Positions 17,669-25,793 of a stretch of 64,000 nt of DNA are shown here, piece after piece. Under the pieces are notes generated by a model. That model did no database searches and was not told the origin of the DNA. It saw only the letters and a program-made list of their open reading frames with translations. Both the position numbers and the translations under genes were made by a program. Position 1 is the stretch's first letter; each line of letters opens with the position of its first letter. The stretch is from a virus: the IMG/VR virus record IMGVR_UViG_3300013132_002633, positions 1-64,000 of that record; one strand, given 5' to 3'.

Positions 17669-20035
17669 ATGAACTTTAAATCTGTATTAAATGATGTATG
17701 TTGTGACTCTAGAATCAAGAGCGGAATTTTAGATCTCAAAAACCCAGATCACGTATTTGTTTTGCAAGAATATCTGGAAAAGGTAGGCATTTCAATTGAT
17801 GAAATTGTCAATAAAACTGCTTCATTATTTGAAGCGGGTAGATTTCCAGAACGACAGGCATATAACAAAGATGGTATTTTAGTAACTTTTCCTAATAAAG
17901 AGTATCGTACCCGTGCTATAAATAAAGGTACTCATTTTGCAGAAAATCCTAAAAAATCACAGAGTAACATTTTTACAACTCAACCTGTAGGTGACGCATC
18001 GAATTCACAGAATAAATCTAATGACATTCAATCTGTCGATAGTGAATTAGAAAAAAGTGCTGATACGAGTGTAGATATAGAAAGAGAGAGAACTCCGAAA
18101 GAACGTGTAATCGATGCGAATGATGTTGATTATATTTTAACAGGAGAAAGTCCATTGGTTAATTACAGTGTAGACGAAGCAAAAAGATTTGGATTTTACA
18201 ATAAAGGATTAATTTGGTATGATGGCGACGGCAATTTAATCGGTGAACAGATATACGACGAGGTAAATAAAAAACCATTGATTAGGTTAAAAAAAGAAGC
18301 ATCTTTGGCACAAATAACCACGAAGGCTTTAAAGAAAATTGACATTTTGGATACGGAATTTGCAGAAATTCTACAAATATTAAAAACTGGATCCGTTTCT
18401 GGTAAAGACGATACGTTCAAGACTGATATATACGAAACTTTACCATTGTTGGTATTATACAACATAGAACTGTCAAACGCTACAAGTTTAGGTGGAGATT
18501 CAATAAAAAGAGCTGTTGATTTTATATCAAGAGTGGGAAATTTAAAGTCTAAATTAGAGGCTATTACTGATCAAGTTAAACGAAAGGAAAATCTTAATAT
18601 TTATGAATTGGTTGTAAACAGTTTATACGAGATCGGCGGAAAAAATGGTGTTTCTTTAAAAGATATTCTAACCAATAATCCATCTGATTTTATACATAAA
18701 TCAATTGACGAGTTTTATAAAATCGCAAAAAATTACGATGAAAAGTTCAATGGTAGTGAAAAAGGAAAGAAAAACACCGCCGATATTATAATAATATATG
18801 GTGGTACTAAAAACGATGTGTATGATGCGTTGAATTCTGGAAACATAGAAGATGTTACAAATGAATCGGTTGTTAAAATTAAAAATAAAAATATTTATTT
18901 TGCATTGGTGAGTTTGAAAGCAATGTCTGGAAGAGTCGGACGTGTATTCACTCAGCTTAGAAATTATTTAGATGTTGATTTAGAAATACAACCGTCATCT
19001 GAATATCAAAAAACATTAAAAGAAACTCGCCTGATACATGAGAGTTATTTTAACACGGTTAAAAATACATTTAATAATTTTATTGATAAATACAAAGAAA
19101 TATCTGATGTTGTAAAAGTAAAATATCGTGATTTGATAGATAATTTTTCTAAACTGACTGGTGGATTTATCGATAAAATACGAAACGATTTATTTACAAA
19201 ATTAAATCAAGAAACCTCTGTAATAGAAAAAAATTCATTTAAAGAATTTAAAAAGTTGGAAGATTCTATAAAAAATGAGATTGGTAATTTAAATGAAAAA
19301 AGCAACACTTCGTGCGGATCGGATTCGGTTGAATTAACAACATCTCTTAGAAAAAATCTGTCGGATTATCAAAAACTATTATCTGCTACAAATACAGATT
19401 CAGTATTAATTGAAAAATTAATAACAAATTCAAAAAATCCAACGGTAACAAAATATTTTAAATTTGAGATTGACACTGCCAATCTTGATAAGATTAAAAA
19501 TATAAAAAATGATATTAAATCATTATCAAAACGACTAGCAGATTCAGATATTAATTGTATTTCCAGAGAAGAATTATCTCCTGTATTGATGTATAGAAGT
19601 AATATACTAGCATTACAGTATATTGATTTAATAATGAATCGTATATTGCAGTACGTAAACTTATCGGATCCGGACAAAATTCAAAGTGAATTTTTAAAGC
19701 TAGCATCTGTTTTATCTACAGAGGCTATATTTGGAGGAAATGTAAGTTTGCCACTAATAAAATATACAGGCAATAAACTTGAAAGATTGGGTTATAAAAA
19801 TCAATACAAAATTAAAGTTCCCGATAAAATACCAGATTTAAAACTTGGAAAACTATCAGTCAAACTAGAACCTGATTTAAATGCTTATATGATTATAAAT
19901 CTTTATTTATTTTATGGCATTGAAACAAACGACGATGAAGTTACTCCTACATATGTTTTATACGAAATGAGAACTGAGAGTGGTAGTAGTTTTACATTTA
20001 AAGTTGAGGGAAATAAATTCGTAAATAAAATTTAA
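17669..20035 (+). CDS. Large protein of unknown function, probably virion-associated
   Basis: 788 residues. The N-terminal ~100 residues (GRFPERQAYNKDGILVTFPN) look like a folded domain; ~110-150 is a polar linker with DSELEKSADTSVDIERERTP; ~450-650 is long charged coiled coil (KEFKKLEDSIKNEIGNLNEK); the C-terminus ends in beta strands. No catalytic motif, signal peptide or membrane helix. It has its own TATTTATA box and is followed after one base by a second unknown gene. The late-type box and position at the end of the virion block suggest a structural role. Confidence 0.6.
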   Translation: MNFKSVLNDVCCDSRIKSGILDLKNPDHVFVLQEYLEKVGISIDEIVNKTASLFEAGRFPERQAYNKDGILVTFPNKEYRTRAINKGTHFAENPKKSQSNIFTTQPVGDASNSQNKSNDIQSVDSELEKSADTSVDIERERTPKERVIDANDVDYILTGESPLVNYSVDEAKRFGFYNKGLIWYDGDGNLIGEQIYDEVNKKPLIRLKKEASLAQITTKALKKIDILDTEFAEILQILKTGSVSGKDDTFKTDIYETLPLLVLYNIELSNATSLGGDSIKRAVDFISRVGNLKSKLEAITDQVKRKENLNIYELVVNSLYEIGGKNGVSLKDILTNNPSDFIHKSIDEFYKIAKNYDEKFNGSEKGKKNTADIIIIYGGTKNDVYDALNSGNIEDVTNESVVKIKNKNIYFALVSLKAMSGRVGRVFTQLRNYLDVDLEIQPSSEYQKTLKETRLIHESYFNTVKNTFNNFIDKYKEISDVVKVKYRDLIDNFSKLTGGFIDKIRNDLFTKLNQETSVIEKNSFKEFKKLEDSIKNEIGNLNEKSNTSCGSDSVELTTSLRKNLSDYQKLLSATNTDSVLIEKLITNSKNPTVTKYFKFEIDTANLDKIKNIKNDIKSLSKRLADSDINCISREELSPVLMYRSNILALQYIDLIMNRILQYVNLSDPDKIQSEFLKLASVLSTEAIFGGNVSLPLIKYTGNKLERLGYKNQYKIKVPDKIPDLKLGKLSVKLEPDLNAYMIINLYLFYGIETNDDEVTPTYVLYEMRTESGSSFTFKVEGNKFVNKI

Positions 20036-20036
20036 T

Positions 20037-20432
20037 ATGATAGCTCAAAAACAATTACTATGTACATTTGCTAATAATTTAAATTATCAAACGTTGATAA
20101 CTGAAATAACAAATCAATACAATTTAACCGACCATAAGATTTTTATATTTGTAAATGAAAAAAATTTAAGAGAATTGTTTTTGACATTTAACGTAATTAA
20201 AAACGATCATATCAAAAAGTATAAAGGTACTATAAGTATTCATCGTAAAAAACAAACAAATACGCTTTATACGTTGAATGCTATGAACAAACTGATAGCC
20301 GATGAAAATGCGGGTGTTTTTGATAAAAATTTCCAATTAAACTGGAACTTGTATGCAGATTCGTTGATACTAACGAATGATGTGGGGGTTAAAATCGTGC
20401 CATTAAAATTATTTTCAATCGTTCCAACTTAA
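20037..20432 (+). CDS. Conserved-looking protein of unknown function
   Basis: 131 residues, ATG one base after the preceding stop, so probably co-translated with it. Lys/Asn-rich, no membrane segment; FVNEKNLRELFLTFNVI and SIHRKKQTNTLYTLNAMNKL suggest a mixed alpha/beta domain. I do not recognise the family. It is the last gene before the change to the replication module. Confidence 0.6.
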   Translation: MIAQKQLLCTFANNLNYQTLITEITNQYNLTDHKIFIFVNEKNLRELFLTFNVIKNDHIKKYKGTISIHRKKQTNTLYTLNAMNKLIADENAGVFDKNFQLNWNLYADSLILTNDVGVKIVPLKLFSIVPT

Positions 20433-20448
20433 TATATATTCAGTACAC

Positions 20449-20475
20449 TTGACTTCGTTTTATATATGGTATAAA
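20449..20475 (+). promoter_or_regulatory. Possible promoter TTGACT-N15-TATAAA before gp32
   Basis: TTGACT at 20449-20454 and TATAAA at 20470-20475. The spacer is short (15), so strength is doubtful, but the position 90 bases before gp32 fits. Confidence 0.4.
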
Positions 20476-20498
20476 GTGATATCAAGTTAGTTATATTT

Positions 20499-20526
20499 CT
20501 TAACTTGGGTAAGTTAAGTACTTAAC
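20499..20526 (+). promoter_or_regulatory. Leader hairpin and palindrome of gp32 mRNA
   Basis: CTTAACTT (20499-20506) pairs perfectly with AAGTTAAG (20511-20518) across a GGGT loop; the right arm also belongs to a 14-base palindrome GTTAAGTACTTAAC (20513-20526). The rest of the leader to the ATG at 20562 is almost pure A/T. In T4 the gp32 protein represses its own mRNA by binding an unstructured A/U-rich leader nucleated at a folded element; this leader has the same general make-up. Confidence 0.45.
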
Positions 20527-20561
20527 TAATTAACAAATAAACAATTAACTATTAAATAATT

Positions 20562-21395
20562 ATGGCATTAGATATTAGCAAGCTAAAGAGCCGTTTGAAC
20601 TCTCTTTCAAACACAAATCAAAAATCCAACCTTATCTGGAAGCCCAAGCCTGGCAAACAGGTAGTTCGTATTGTTCCTTATAAGTTTGTACCTGAAAACC
20701 CTTTTATTGAACTCAAGTTTCATTATAACTTGAACGGTAAGAGTTATCTATCTCCTGATAGTTTTGGTCGCCCCGATCCTATCGTTGAGTTTAGTAACCG
20801 TCTAAAAAAGACTGGTGATAAAGAAGACTGGAAGACTGGTCGTAAAATGGAGCCAAAGATGCGAACGTTCGCTCCCGTAATTGTACGTGGAGAAGAACAT
20901 GAAGGAGTAAAGTTTTGGGGTTTTGGTAAACAAGTTTATCAGGAACTATTGTCTATAATCAGTGATCCTGATTTTGGTGATATTACTGACTTAACTAGTG
21001 GGCGTGATATAGTTGTAGAGTTTAAAACGGGTGATGAATCTGGTAAGACATACCCAGAAACAAACATTCGTGTAAAACCAAATGTTAGTGTTGCAGTTGA
21101 TCCTAAAAATTCTCAATTGATTGATTCTCTTAAAAACCAAATTAATATTTTGGATTTGTTCCCAGAGTTGACATATGACGAATTGGAGGACGTTATGGAT
21201 AAGTGGTTGAATCCTGAAGTTTCAACAGAAACTACAGACGACACTTCTGTATCAACTTCAACTGATGACGATGATGTGCCGATTACATCAAATGTAAAAC
21301 CGGTTGACGTATCTCCATCGGCTAATAAAGCAAAAACCAATGTTCCCGCAAAAGACAATGTTGAACAAGCATTCGATGACTTGTTTAATTCTTAA
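20562..21395 (+). CDS. 32: Single-stranded DNA-binding protein, T4 gp32-like
   Basis: 277 residues (T4 gp32 is 301). It shows the gp32 layout: basic N-terminal LAST-like region (ISKLKSRLNSLSNTNQKSN), core OB fold with IWKPKPGKQVVRIVPYKF at ~25 and the stretch EGVKFWGFGKQVYQELLSII at ~122, and an acidic C-terminal tail (DDTSVSTSTDDDD and final AFDDLFNS) that recruits replication partners. It coats ssDNA in replication and recombination with UvsX and gp41 encoded next. Codon use (CGT, CTT) differs from the surrounding AGA/TTA-rich genes, as in other highly expressed early genes here. The gene ends before a strong hairpin. Confidence 0.9.
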   Translation: MALDISKLKSRLNSLSNTNQKSNLIWKPKPGKQVVRIVPYKFVPENPFIELKFHYNLNGKSYLSPDSFGRPDPIVEFSNRLKKTGDKEDWKTGRKMEPKMRTFAPVIVRGEEHEGVKFWGFGKQVYQELLSIISDPDFGDITDLTSGRDIVVEFKTGDESGKTYPETNIRVKPNVSVAVDPKNSQLIDSLKNQINILDLFPELTYDELEDVMDKWLNPEVSTETTDDTSVSTSTDDDDVPITSNVKPVDVSPSANKAKTNVPAKDNVEQAFDDLFNS

Positions 21396-21405
21396 ACAAT
21401 AAAAT

Positions 21406-21439
21406 AAAGCCGGTGGAGTTTTTATACCCCACCGGCTTT
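21406..21439 (+). terminator. GC-rich 11-bp hairpin between gp32 and UvsX
   Basis: Perfect stem 21406-21416 with 21429-21439, core GCCGGTGG/CCACCGGC, 12-base loop. The T-tail is only TTT plus AT-rich sequence, so it may attenuate rather than end transcription. It ends 15 bases before the UvsX ATG at 21455. Confidence 0.65.
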
Positions 21440-21454
21440 CTAGTTATATACACT

Positions 21455-21748
21455 ATGGCAAAAAAATCTACAGTTTCAAAAGAATCTACACAACGAGATG
21501 AATTAATTGAGTTGTTGGCAAGTGAGCTTAATAAAGCAAATAAAGAAGGTGGCAAGATTGCATACTTTTTAGATGAACAAGAAAATCCAGCAGAAATTAG
21601 TGATTGGATTAGCACAGGATCATCTATATTGGATTTAGCAATCAGTAACCGTCCGCACGGTGGTCTTCCAGTTGGCAAGATGGTTGAATTCAACGGATTG
21701 GAAGGATGCGTAACCGAAGACACTATAATAAAAGTTATTATTGAATAA
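21455..21748 (+). CDS. uvsX: UvsX (RecA-type recombinase) fragment 1: N-extein plus 13-residue N-intein
   Basis: Residues 1-84 are the N-terminal part of a UvsX/RecA recombinase (SDWISTGSSILDLAISNRPH, GGLPVGKMVEFNGLEG). At C85 (21707) an intein begins inside the Walker A loop, between EG and TGKS of the extein. Only 13 intein residues, CVTEDTIIKVIIE, are encoded before TAA at 21746. The rest of this intein is on the fragment starting at 21826. Start chosen at ATG 21455, giving MAKKST; an upstream in-frame start would run through the hairpin. Read with a -1 shift before the TAA the frame stays open into fragment 2, so the break is either an atypical split intein or a one-base deletion. Confidence 0.82.
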   Translation: MAKKSTVSKESTQRDELIELLASELNKANKEGGKIAYFLDEQENPAEISDWISTGSSILDLAISNRPHGGLPVGKMVEFNGLEGCVTEDTIIKVIIE

Positions 21749-22203
21749 AAATCTCCAATCCAACTATTAAAAGAAAAAAATCTGATGATAGATTTAGAAA
21801 ATTTGGAAAAATTAAAAAGAAATTTATGAATAGAATAGTAAAAGAAATAAAAGTTGGTGATGTTTTATCTCTCTTAGCAGAAGGTAAAAATATTAAAGTA
21901 TTGACTCGTAACAACGAGTATGTAAACATTACAAATTATGTAGATAAAGGATTATTAGATACATTTAAAGTTACATTAGATAATGGATTTACAATAAAGG
22001 TCTCTAGAGAACATAAATTTTTTACAAATGTTGGTTGGGTAGAACAGAGAAATTTAATTAAAGAAAATCACAAAATCTTTTGTGAAGATGGTGAATATCG
22101 TACAATACAAGATATAGAATATATTGGAAAACACAAAATTGTAGATATCACCGTTGATTCAGATGATCATTCGTATTTTGGAAATGGTATGCTTAATCAT
22201 AAT
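21707..22203 (+). other. UvsX split intein 1 (Walker A site), no endonuclease
   Basis: N-intein 21707-21745 (13 aa, Cys1) and C-intein 21826-22203 (126 aa, ending GNGMLNHN, +1 residue Thr). Block B is VSREHKF, block F DDHSYFGNG. The gap is only 77 bases and holds no endonuclease. Confidence 0.75.
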
Positions 22204-22689
22204 ACAGGAAAATCATTGGTATCTGCACATGTTGTTGCTGATACTCAAAGAAAAGGTGGAGTTGCAGTTGTCATTGATACTGAAAACGCAGCTGCTCCTG
22301 AGTTCTGGAAAAGTTTGGGTGTAGATCTATCTAAGTTACTGTATGTTCAATGTGAAACCGTTGAAGATATTTTTGCTCAGATGGAAAAGATGATCGCAAT
22401 TGTTCGTAAGAGCAACAAAGATCGCATTCTTACAATCATTGTTGATTCTGTAGCAGCAGCATCAACTAAGGCAGAACTAGAAAGTGATCATGGTAAAGAT
22501 GGTTATGCAACTGGTAAGAGTATTATTATCAGCAAGGCGATGCGTAAGATTACTACCATGATTGGTCGTCAAAAGGTTCTTACTGTGTTTACCAATCAAC
22601 TTCGTCAAAATATAAATGCTATGGCATTTGGTGATAAATATTGTGTTGATCCGTATACAACAAAAATAAAAATTAGATATAAAATTTAA
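21826..22689 (+). CDS. uvsX: UvsX fragment 2: C-intein 1, middle extein, N-intein 2
   Basis: 287 residues. 1-126 are the C-terminal part of intein 1 ending in HN; 127-272 (22204-22641) are the UvsX ATPase core, starting TGKSLVSAHVVADT (rest of Walker A), with VAVVIDTENAAAP, the Walker B strand LTIIVDSVAAAS and VFTNQLRQNINAM; at C273 (22642) a second intein starts after FGDKY and stops after 15 residues (CVDPYTTKIKIRYKI). The middle piece therefore carries intein parts at both ends, and the two inteins must not cross-react or it would circularise. Extein codons are CGT/CTT-rich, intein codons AGA/TTA-rich. Confidence 0.85.
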   Translation: MNRIVKEIKVGDVLSLLAEGKNIKVLTRNNEYVNITNYVDKGLLDTFKVTLDNGFTIKVSREHKFFTNVGWVEQRNLIKENHKIFCEDGEYRTIQDIEYIGKHKIVDITVDSDDHSYFGNGMLNHNTGKSLVSAHVVADTQRKGGVAVVIDTENAAAPEFWKSLGVDLSKLLYVQCETVEDIFAQMEKMIAIVRKSNKDRILTIIVDSVAAASTKAELESDHGKDGYATGKSIIISKAMRKITTMIGRQKVLTVFTNQLRQNINAMAFGDKYCVDPYTTKIKIRYKI

Positions 22690-22697
22690 TTTTTCCT

Positions 22698-22741
22698 CCT
22701 CCTACTATACACTTATACTTAAATAAGTCCTTAGTAGGAGG
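22698..22741 (+). promoter_or_regulatory. Hairpin burying the endonuclease Shine-Dalgarno
   Basis: Outer stem CCTCCTACTA (22698-22707) with TAGTAGGAGG (22732-22741), three-base symmetric internal loop, inner stem ACTTAT (22711-22716) with ATAAGT (22723-22728), six-base loop. The right arm contains the perfect AGGAGG ribosome binding site four bases before the ATG at 22746, so folding would block translation of the endonuclease. Confidence 0.75.
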
Positions 22742-22745
22742 TAAT

Positions 22746-23783
22746 ATGATTTTACTAGAATATTTAGATATAAATTTAACGTGGAAGAAAAATAAACCAA
22801 TTTTTAAATTTATAATTAAAACGGAAAAAAGAAAAACTAAAGAATTTCCTCTTAAATGTATTGTAAATAACAAAAGAATATCTAAAACAGGCAAAGAATA
22901 TTATATACATTATTTGGGAGAAATTGGAGAAGAAGTATATAACGAGAGAAAAAAGTTATATAGCATGTACAGTCTTATACCATTTTATATTAAAACGTAT
23001 AATAAAGATGTTGAGAAATTGAACGAATATCTTAAAATATTGAAAAGTAATAATGTGAACGGCATTAAAAAATTTTATTTGTCCGAAAAGGGAGCTGAAG
23101 CTAGAAAAATACAATCGGAATGGGGAATTAAACATTCAATGGAAATCTCATCTAGAAATAGAAAATTATGGAAAGAAGATGAGTATGTTAACAAAGTCAA
23201 ATCAAATCAAGATTATTCTTATGAAAATCATGGGAAGAAAATTTCCGATTTCTATAAAAATCAAAAAAATAAAGATTTCATAAAAAGTGTCATGAACTCC
23301 CCGAAGAGAATCGAAAAAATATCGTTATCATCTAAAAAAATGTGGGAACATGCAAAATCATTTAATAAAGAGATGTATTATAGAATGATAAATTCGCAAA
23401 AACATAAAAATTTTGAATTAAATGGATATAAACTTAATAATATCGAATATTTGGTAGGTAGTATATTAAACAATTTTTCTATAAATTGGGAATACGAAAA
23501 AATTTTTCAGTTTAAAACAACTTGTTATTTGCCCGATTTTTATGTAAGATCTAAAAATCTAATCATAGAATGTTATGGTGATTATTGGCACGCCAATCCT
23601 AAATATTTAAACGAAAACGATTTTACACATAAAAATAGATCTGTGAAAGATGTATGGGCATACGACTCTAGAAAAAAAGAAATTTTTGAAAACAATGAAT
23701 TTTCTTACTTATTTTTCTGGGAAAATGATATTCTAAATAACATAGATGGTATAAAAAAAACAATATATGAATACACAAGATAA
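22746..23783 (+). CDS. Homing endonuclease (Vsr/EDxHD-type) in UvsX intein 2 break
   Basis: 345 residues. The N-terminal ~200 residues are Lys-rich helical DNA-binding sequence. The nuclease core is in the last 110 residues: LIIECYGDYWHANPKY with the E-x-x-G-D-x-W-H-x-N-P signature, then VWAYDSRKKEIFE and LFFWENDI, as in the endonuclease family reported with 'fractured' phage genes. It would cut unbroken uvsX alleles and spread the split intein cassette. It has the only perfect AGGAGG ribosome binding site I saw in the window, buried in a hairpin. The last 17 bases overlap the start of UvsX fragment 3, suggesting translational coupling. Confidence 0.8.
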   Translation: MILLEYLDINLTWKKNKPIFKFIIKTEKRKTKEFPLKCIVNNKRISKTGKEYYIHYLGEIGEEVYNERKKLYSMYSLIPFYIKTYNKDVEKLNEYLKILKSNNVNGIKKFYLSEKGAEARKIQSEWGIKHSMEISSRNRKLWKEDEYVNKVKSNQDYSYENHGKKISDFYKNQKNKDFIKSVMNSPKRIEKISLSSKKMWEHAKSFNKEMYYRMINSQKHKNFELNGYKLNNIEYLVGSILNNFSINWEYEKIFQFKTTCYLPDFYVRSKNLIIECYGDYWHANPKYLNENDFTHKNRSVKDVWAYDSRKKEIFENNEFSYLFFWENDILNNIDGIKKTIYEYTR

Positions 23784-24609
23784 ATACATAGAAGAAGAAT
23801 TAACAATTGCCGAGTTTGCGGAAAGATTTTTAGGAATGAATAATTATTCATCTGAAAACGTTGAAGAAATAGATATATCGGATATGGATATAGAAATATA
23901 TGGTCGAGATTTAAAGTCCTCACAGGATTGCTATAATAAAATTAATAAATTTATAATCAAAACTCCATCGGAATATCATTACAGTGATGGTATACTGAAA
24001 GGCACAGATTTACATCGAATTATTGAAGATGGAGTTGAAATTCACTTGAAAGATCACAACGATTTCAAAAGGGTTAATGAACCAATAAAAGTTGTAGATT
24101 TCGATATTGAAAATACACACAATTATTATGCCAATGGTCGATTAAATCATAATACCGTAAGCGGTGGCAAGGCTTTGGCTTATCACTGTAGTGTTCGTGT
24201 TCGTTTGAACAACACTGGTAAGTTGAAAAAGGCAGAAGAAGTTATTGGCAACGAGTGTAAAGCAGTTGTTATCAAAAACAGAATGGGTCCGCCACAACGT
24301 CAAGCTAACTTTGAAATCTACTTTGACAGCGGTATTGCTGACTATAGTAGTTGGATCAAAGTATTGAAGGAGAATAACATTATCAAACAAGGTGGTGCGT
24401 ATTACTCTTACAGAAAAGAAGACGGTAGTGAATGGAAGTTCCAATCCAAAGACTTTGTATCTACCATGCAATCTGACAAGGTTTTAAAAGAAGAATTATA
24501 TCTTAAGATCTGTGATGCGGTTGTTATGAAATACAAAGATCCTAACAGTCAAATCGTTGAGGATGCTACTGTTGATACTGATGAAGAAACTGCTGGAAAC
24601 GACGAATAA
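23767..24609 (+). CDS. uvsX: UvsX fragment 3: C-intein 2 plus C-extein
   Basis: 280 residues. 1-129 are the C-terminal part of intein 2, ending NGRLNHN; 130-280 (from 24154) are the C-terminal UvsX extein, starting TVSGGKALAYHCSVRVRL, which completes the L2 region, and ending in an acidic tail (EDATVDTDEETAGNDE). The three exteins add to 84 + 146 + 151 = 381 residues; T4 UvsX has 391. The ATG lies inside the last codons of the endonuclease gene (17-base overlap). The stop overlaps the next ATG by one base (TAATG). Confidence 0.85.
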   Translation: MNTQDKYIEEELTIAEFAERFLGMNNYSSENVEEIDISDMDIEIYGRDLKSSQDCYNKINKFIIKTPSEYHYSDGILKGTDLHRIIEDGVEIHLKDHNDFKRVNEPIKVVDFDIENTHNYYANGRLNHNTVSGGKALAYHCSVRVRLNNTGKLKKAEEVIGNECKAVVIKNRMGPPQRQANFEIYFDSGIADYSSWIKVLKENNIIKQGGAYYSYRKEDGSEWKFQSKDFVSTMQSDKVLKEELYLKICDAVVMKYKDPNSQIVEDATVDTDEETAGNDE

Positions 24610-25682
24610 TGAATGAGTTAACACCAATCGAACGAAAGAAATTGTTCTCAATGTTCGAGAATATAGAAAGAGATTCCGTCATAACAGGACTTAAAAAATC
24701 GCTAAATAGTGATGTTCTGTTGGTTGACGGATTGTAGTTAAATACCTATATTCGTAGTTTCATGGCGATACCATCTTTAAATGACGATGGACTTCACACG
24801 GGTGGTATCGCCGGTTTTCTTAAAAGTGTAGGATACGCAATAAAATTATTGAGTCCTACCAGAGTTATAATTGTATTTGACGGAAAAGGTGGGTCTCAAA
24901 AAAGAAGAAAGATTTATCCAGACTACAAAAATGGACGTAGAACTGATATTAAATTAAACAGATCATATGATGATCTATCAAATTCGGTTATTGAAAAAGC
25001 CAATTTCAAAAAAGAATTGATACGTACTGTAAATTACCTCGACGTGTTGCCTGTTACTGTAATGGCTATTGATAATATCGAAGCAGATGATACGATTGCA
25101 TATCTAGCTAAACAAACATTCAAAGACAGTAAGGTTACAATTATGTCTACGGACAAAGATTTTTTACAGTTAGCGAGTGATCAAATAAATATTTGGAGTC
25201 CTGTAAAGAAAAAAATATTTGGTTGTAAAGAAATTATTGATGAATATGGAATAACATGTAAAAACTTCATATTTTACAGAATAATGGAAGGAGACGTAAG
25301 CGATAATATTACAGGTTTGGATGGCGTGGGATTAAAACGTGTTACACAAGCATTTCCTTTTTTGGGTGAAGATCCACAGGCGTGTTTACAACAAATATAT
25401 AATTATAGTGAAAATAATCGTAGCAGATATAAGATTTACGAGCGAGTATTAGACAATAAATTATTATTGGAACGTAATTATGAACTCATGCAATTACATA
25501 ATACACAAATTCAATCCTTTACTCAATTGAGAATTGAAGAGATTATAAATAAACCAGTTCCAAAAATTGATAAAATGAGTTTTAGTAAACTGATTACAGA
25601 AGATAAAATGTGGTCAAATATACCTAATTACATGTACTGGTTAAATGAGTGTTTTGGAAAATTAAATTCATTTGTTGAATAA
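24609..25682 (+). CDS. rnh: RNase H / 5'-3' flap exonuclease (T4 Rnh-like) interrupted by an in-frame amber codon
   Basis: Read from ATG 24609 the frame gives MNELTPIERKKLFSMFENI... LLVDGL, then TAG at 24735-24737, then LNTYIRSF and the ATG at 24762 in the same frame. Residues LLVDG carry the first metal-binding Asp of this nuclease family (expected DGLNTYIRSF, so the TAG comes with a 6-base insertion). The rest is a clear FEN/PIN nuclease: IVFDGKGGSQKRRKIYPDYK, NIEADDTIAYLA, MSTDKDFLQL, and the helix-hairpin-helix MEGDVSDNITGLDGVG. T4 RNase H removes primer RNA. A protein started at 24762 would be 306 residues but lack the first catalytic Asp. Either readthrough occurs, or the gene is damaged or mis-sequenced. 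Confidence 0.75.
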
Positions 25683-25793
25683 TCAACAACTTCACATAAA
25701 ACTATAAGTTACAAATTGTAAAATGTTTACAACACACGTTGTATAGATTAGAATGCATAGACTATAGACTGAGTAGATAAAATAATATAAAAT

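Larger units (their letters stand above)
22642..24153 (+). other. UvsX split intein 2 (DNA-binding loop site) with endonuclease in the break
   Basis: N-intein 22642-22686 (15 aa) and C-intein 23767-24153 (129 aa, block B GTDLHRI, block F ENTHNYYANG, ending LNHN, +1 Thr). The extein junction is FGDKY | TVSGGKAL, near the L2 DNA-binding loop of RecA proteins. The homing endonuclease gene at 22746 lies between the halves. Confidence 0.85.

Noticed and set aside
22642-22689. Stop after N-intein 2 of UvsX as a sequencing error
   Set aside because: A full endonuclease gene with its own ribosome binding site follows and the C-intein restarts with an ATG, so the split is real here.
24735-24737. TAG reassigned to an amino acid throughout the phage
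   Set aside because: TAG ends the genes at 39210 and 40726 where reading on gives no homologous extension; only one internal TAG is seen.
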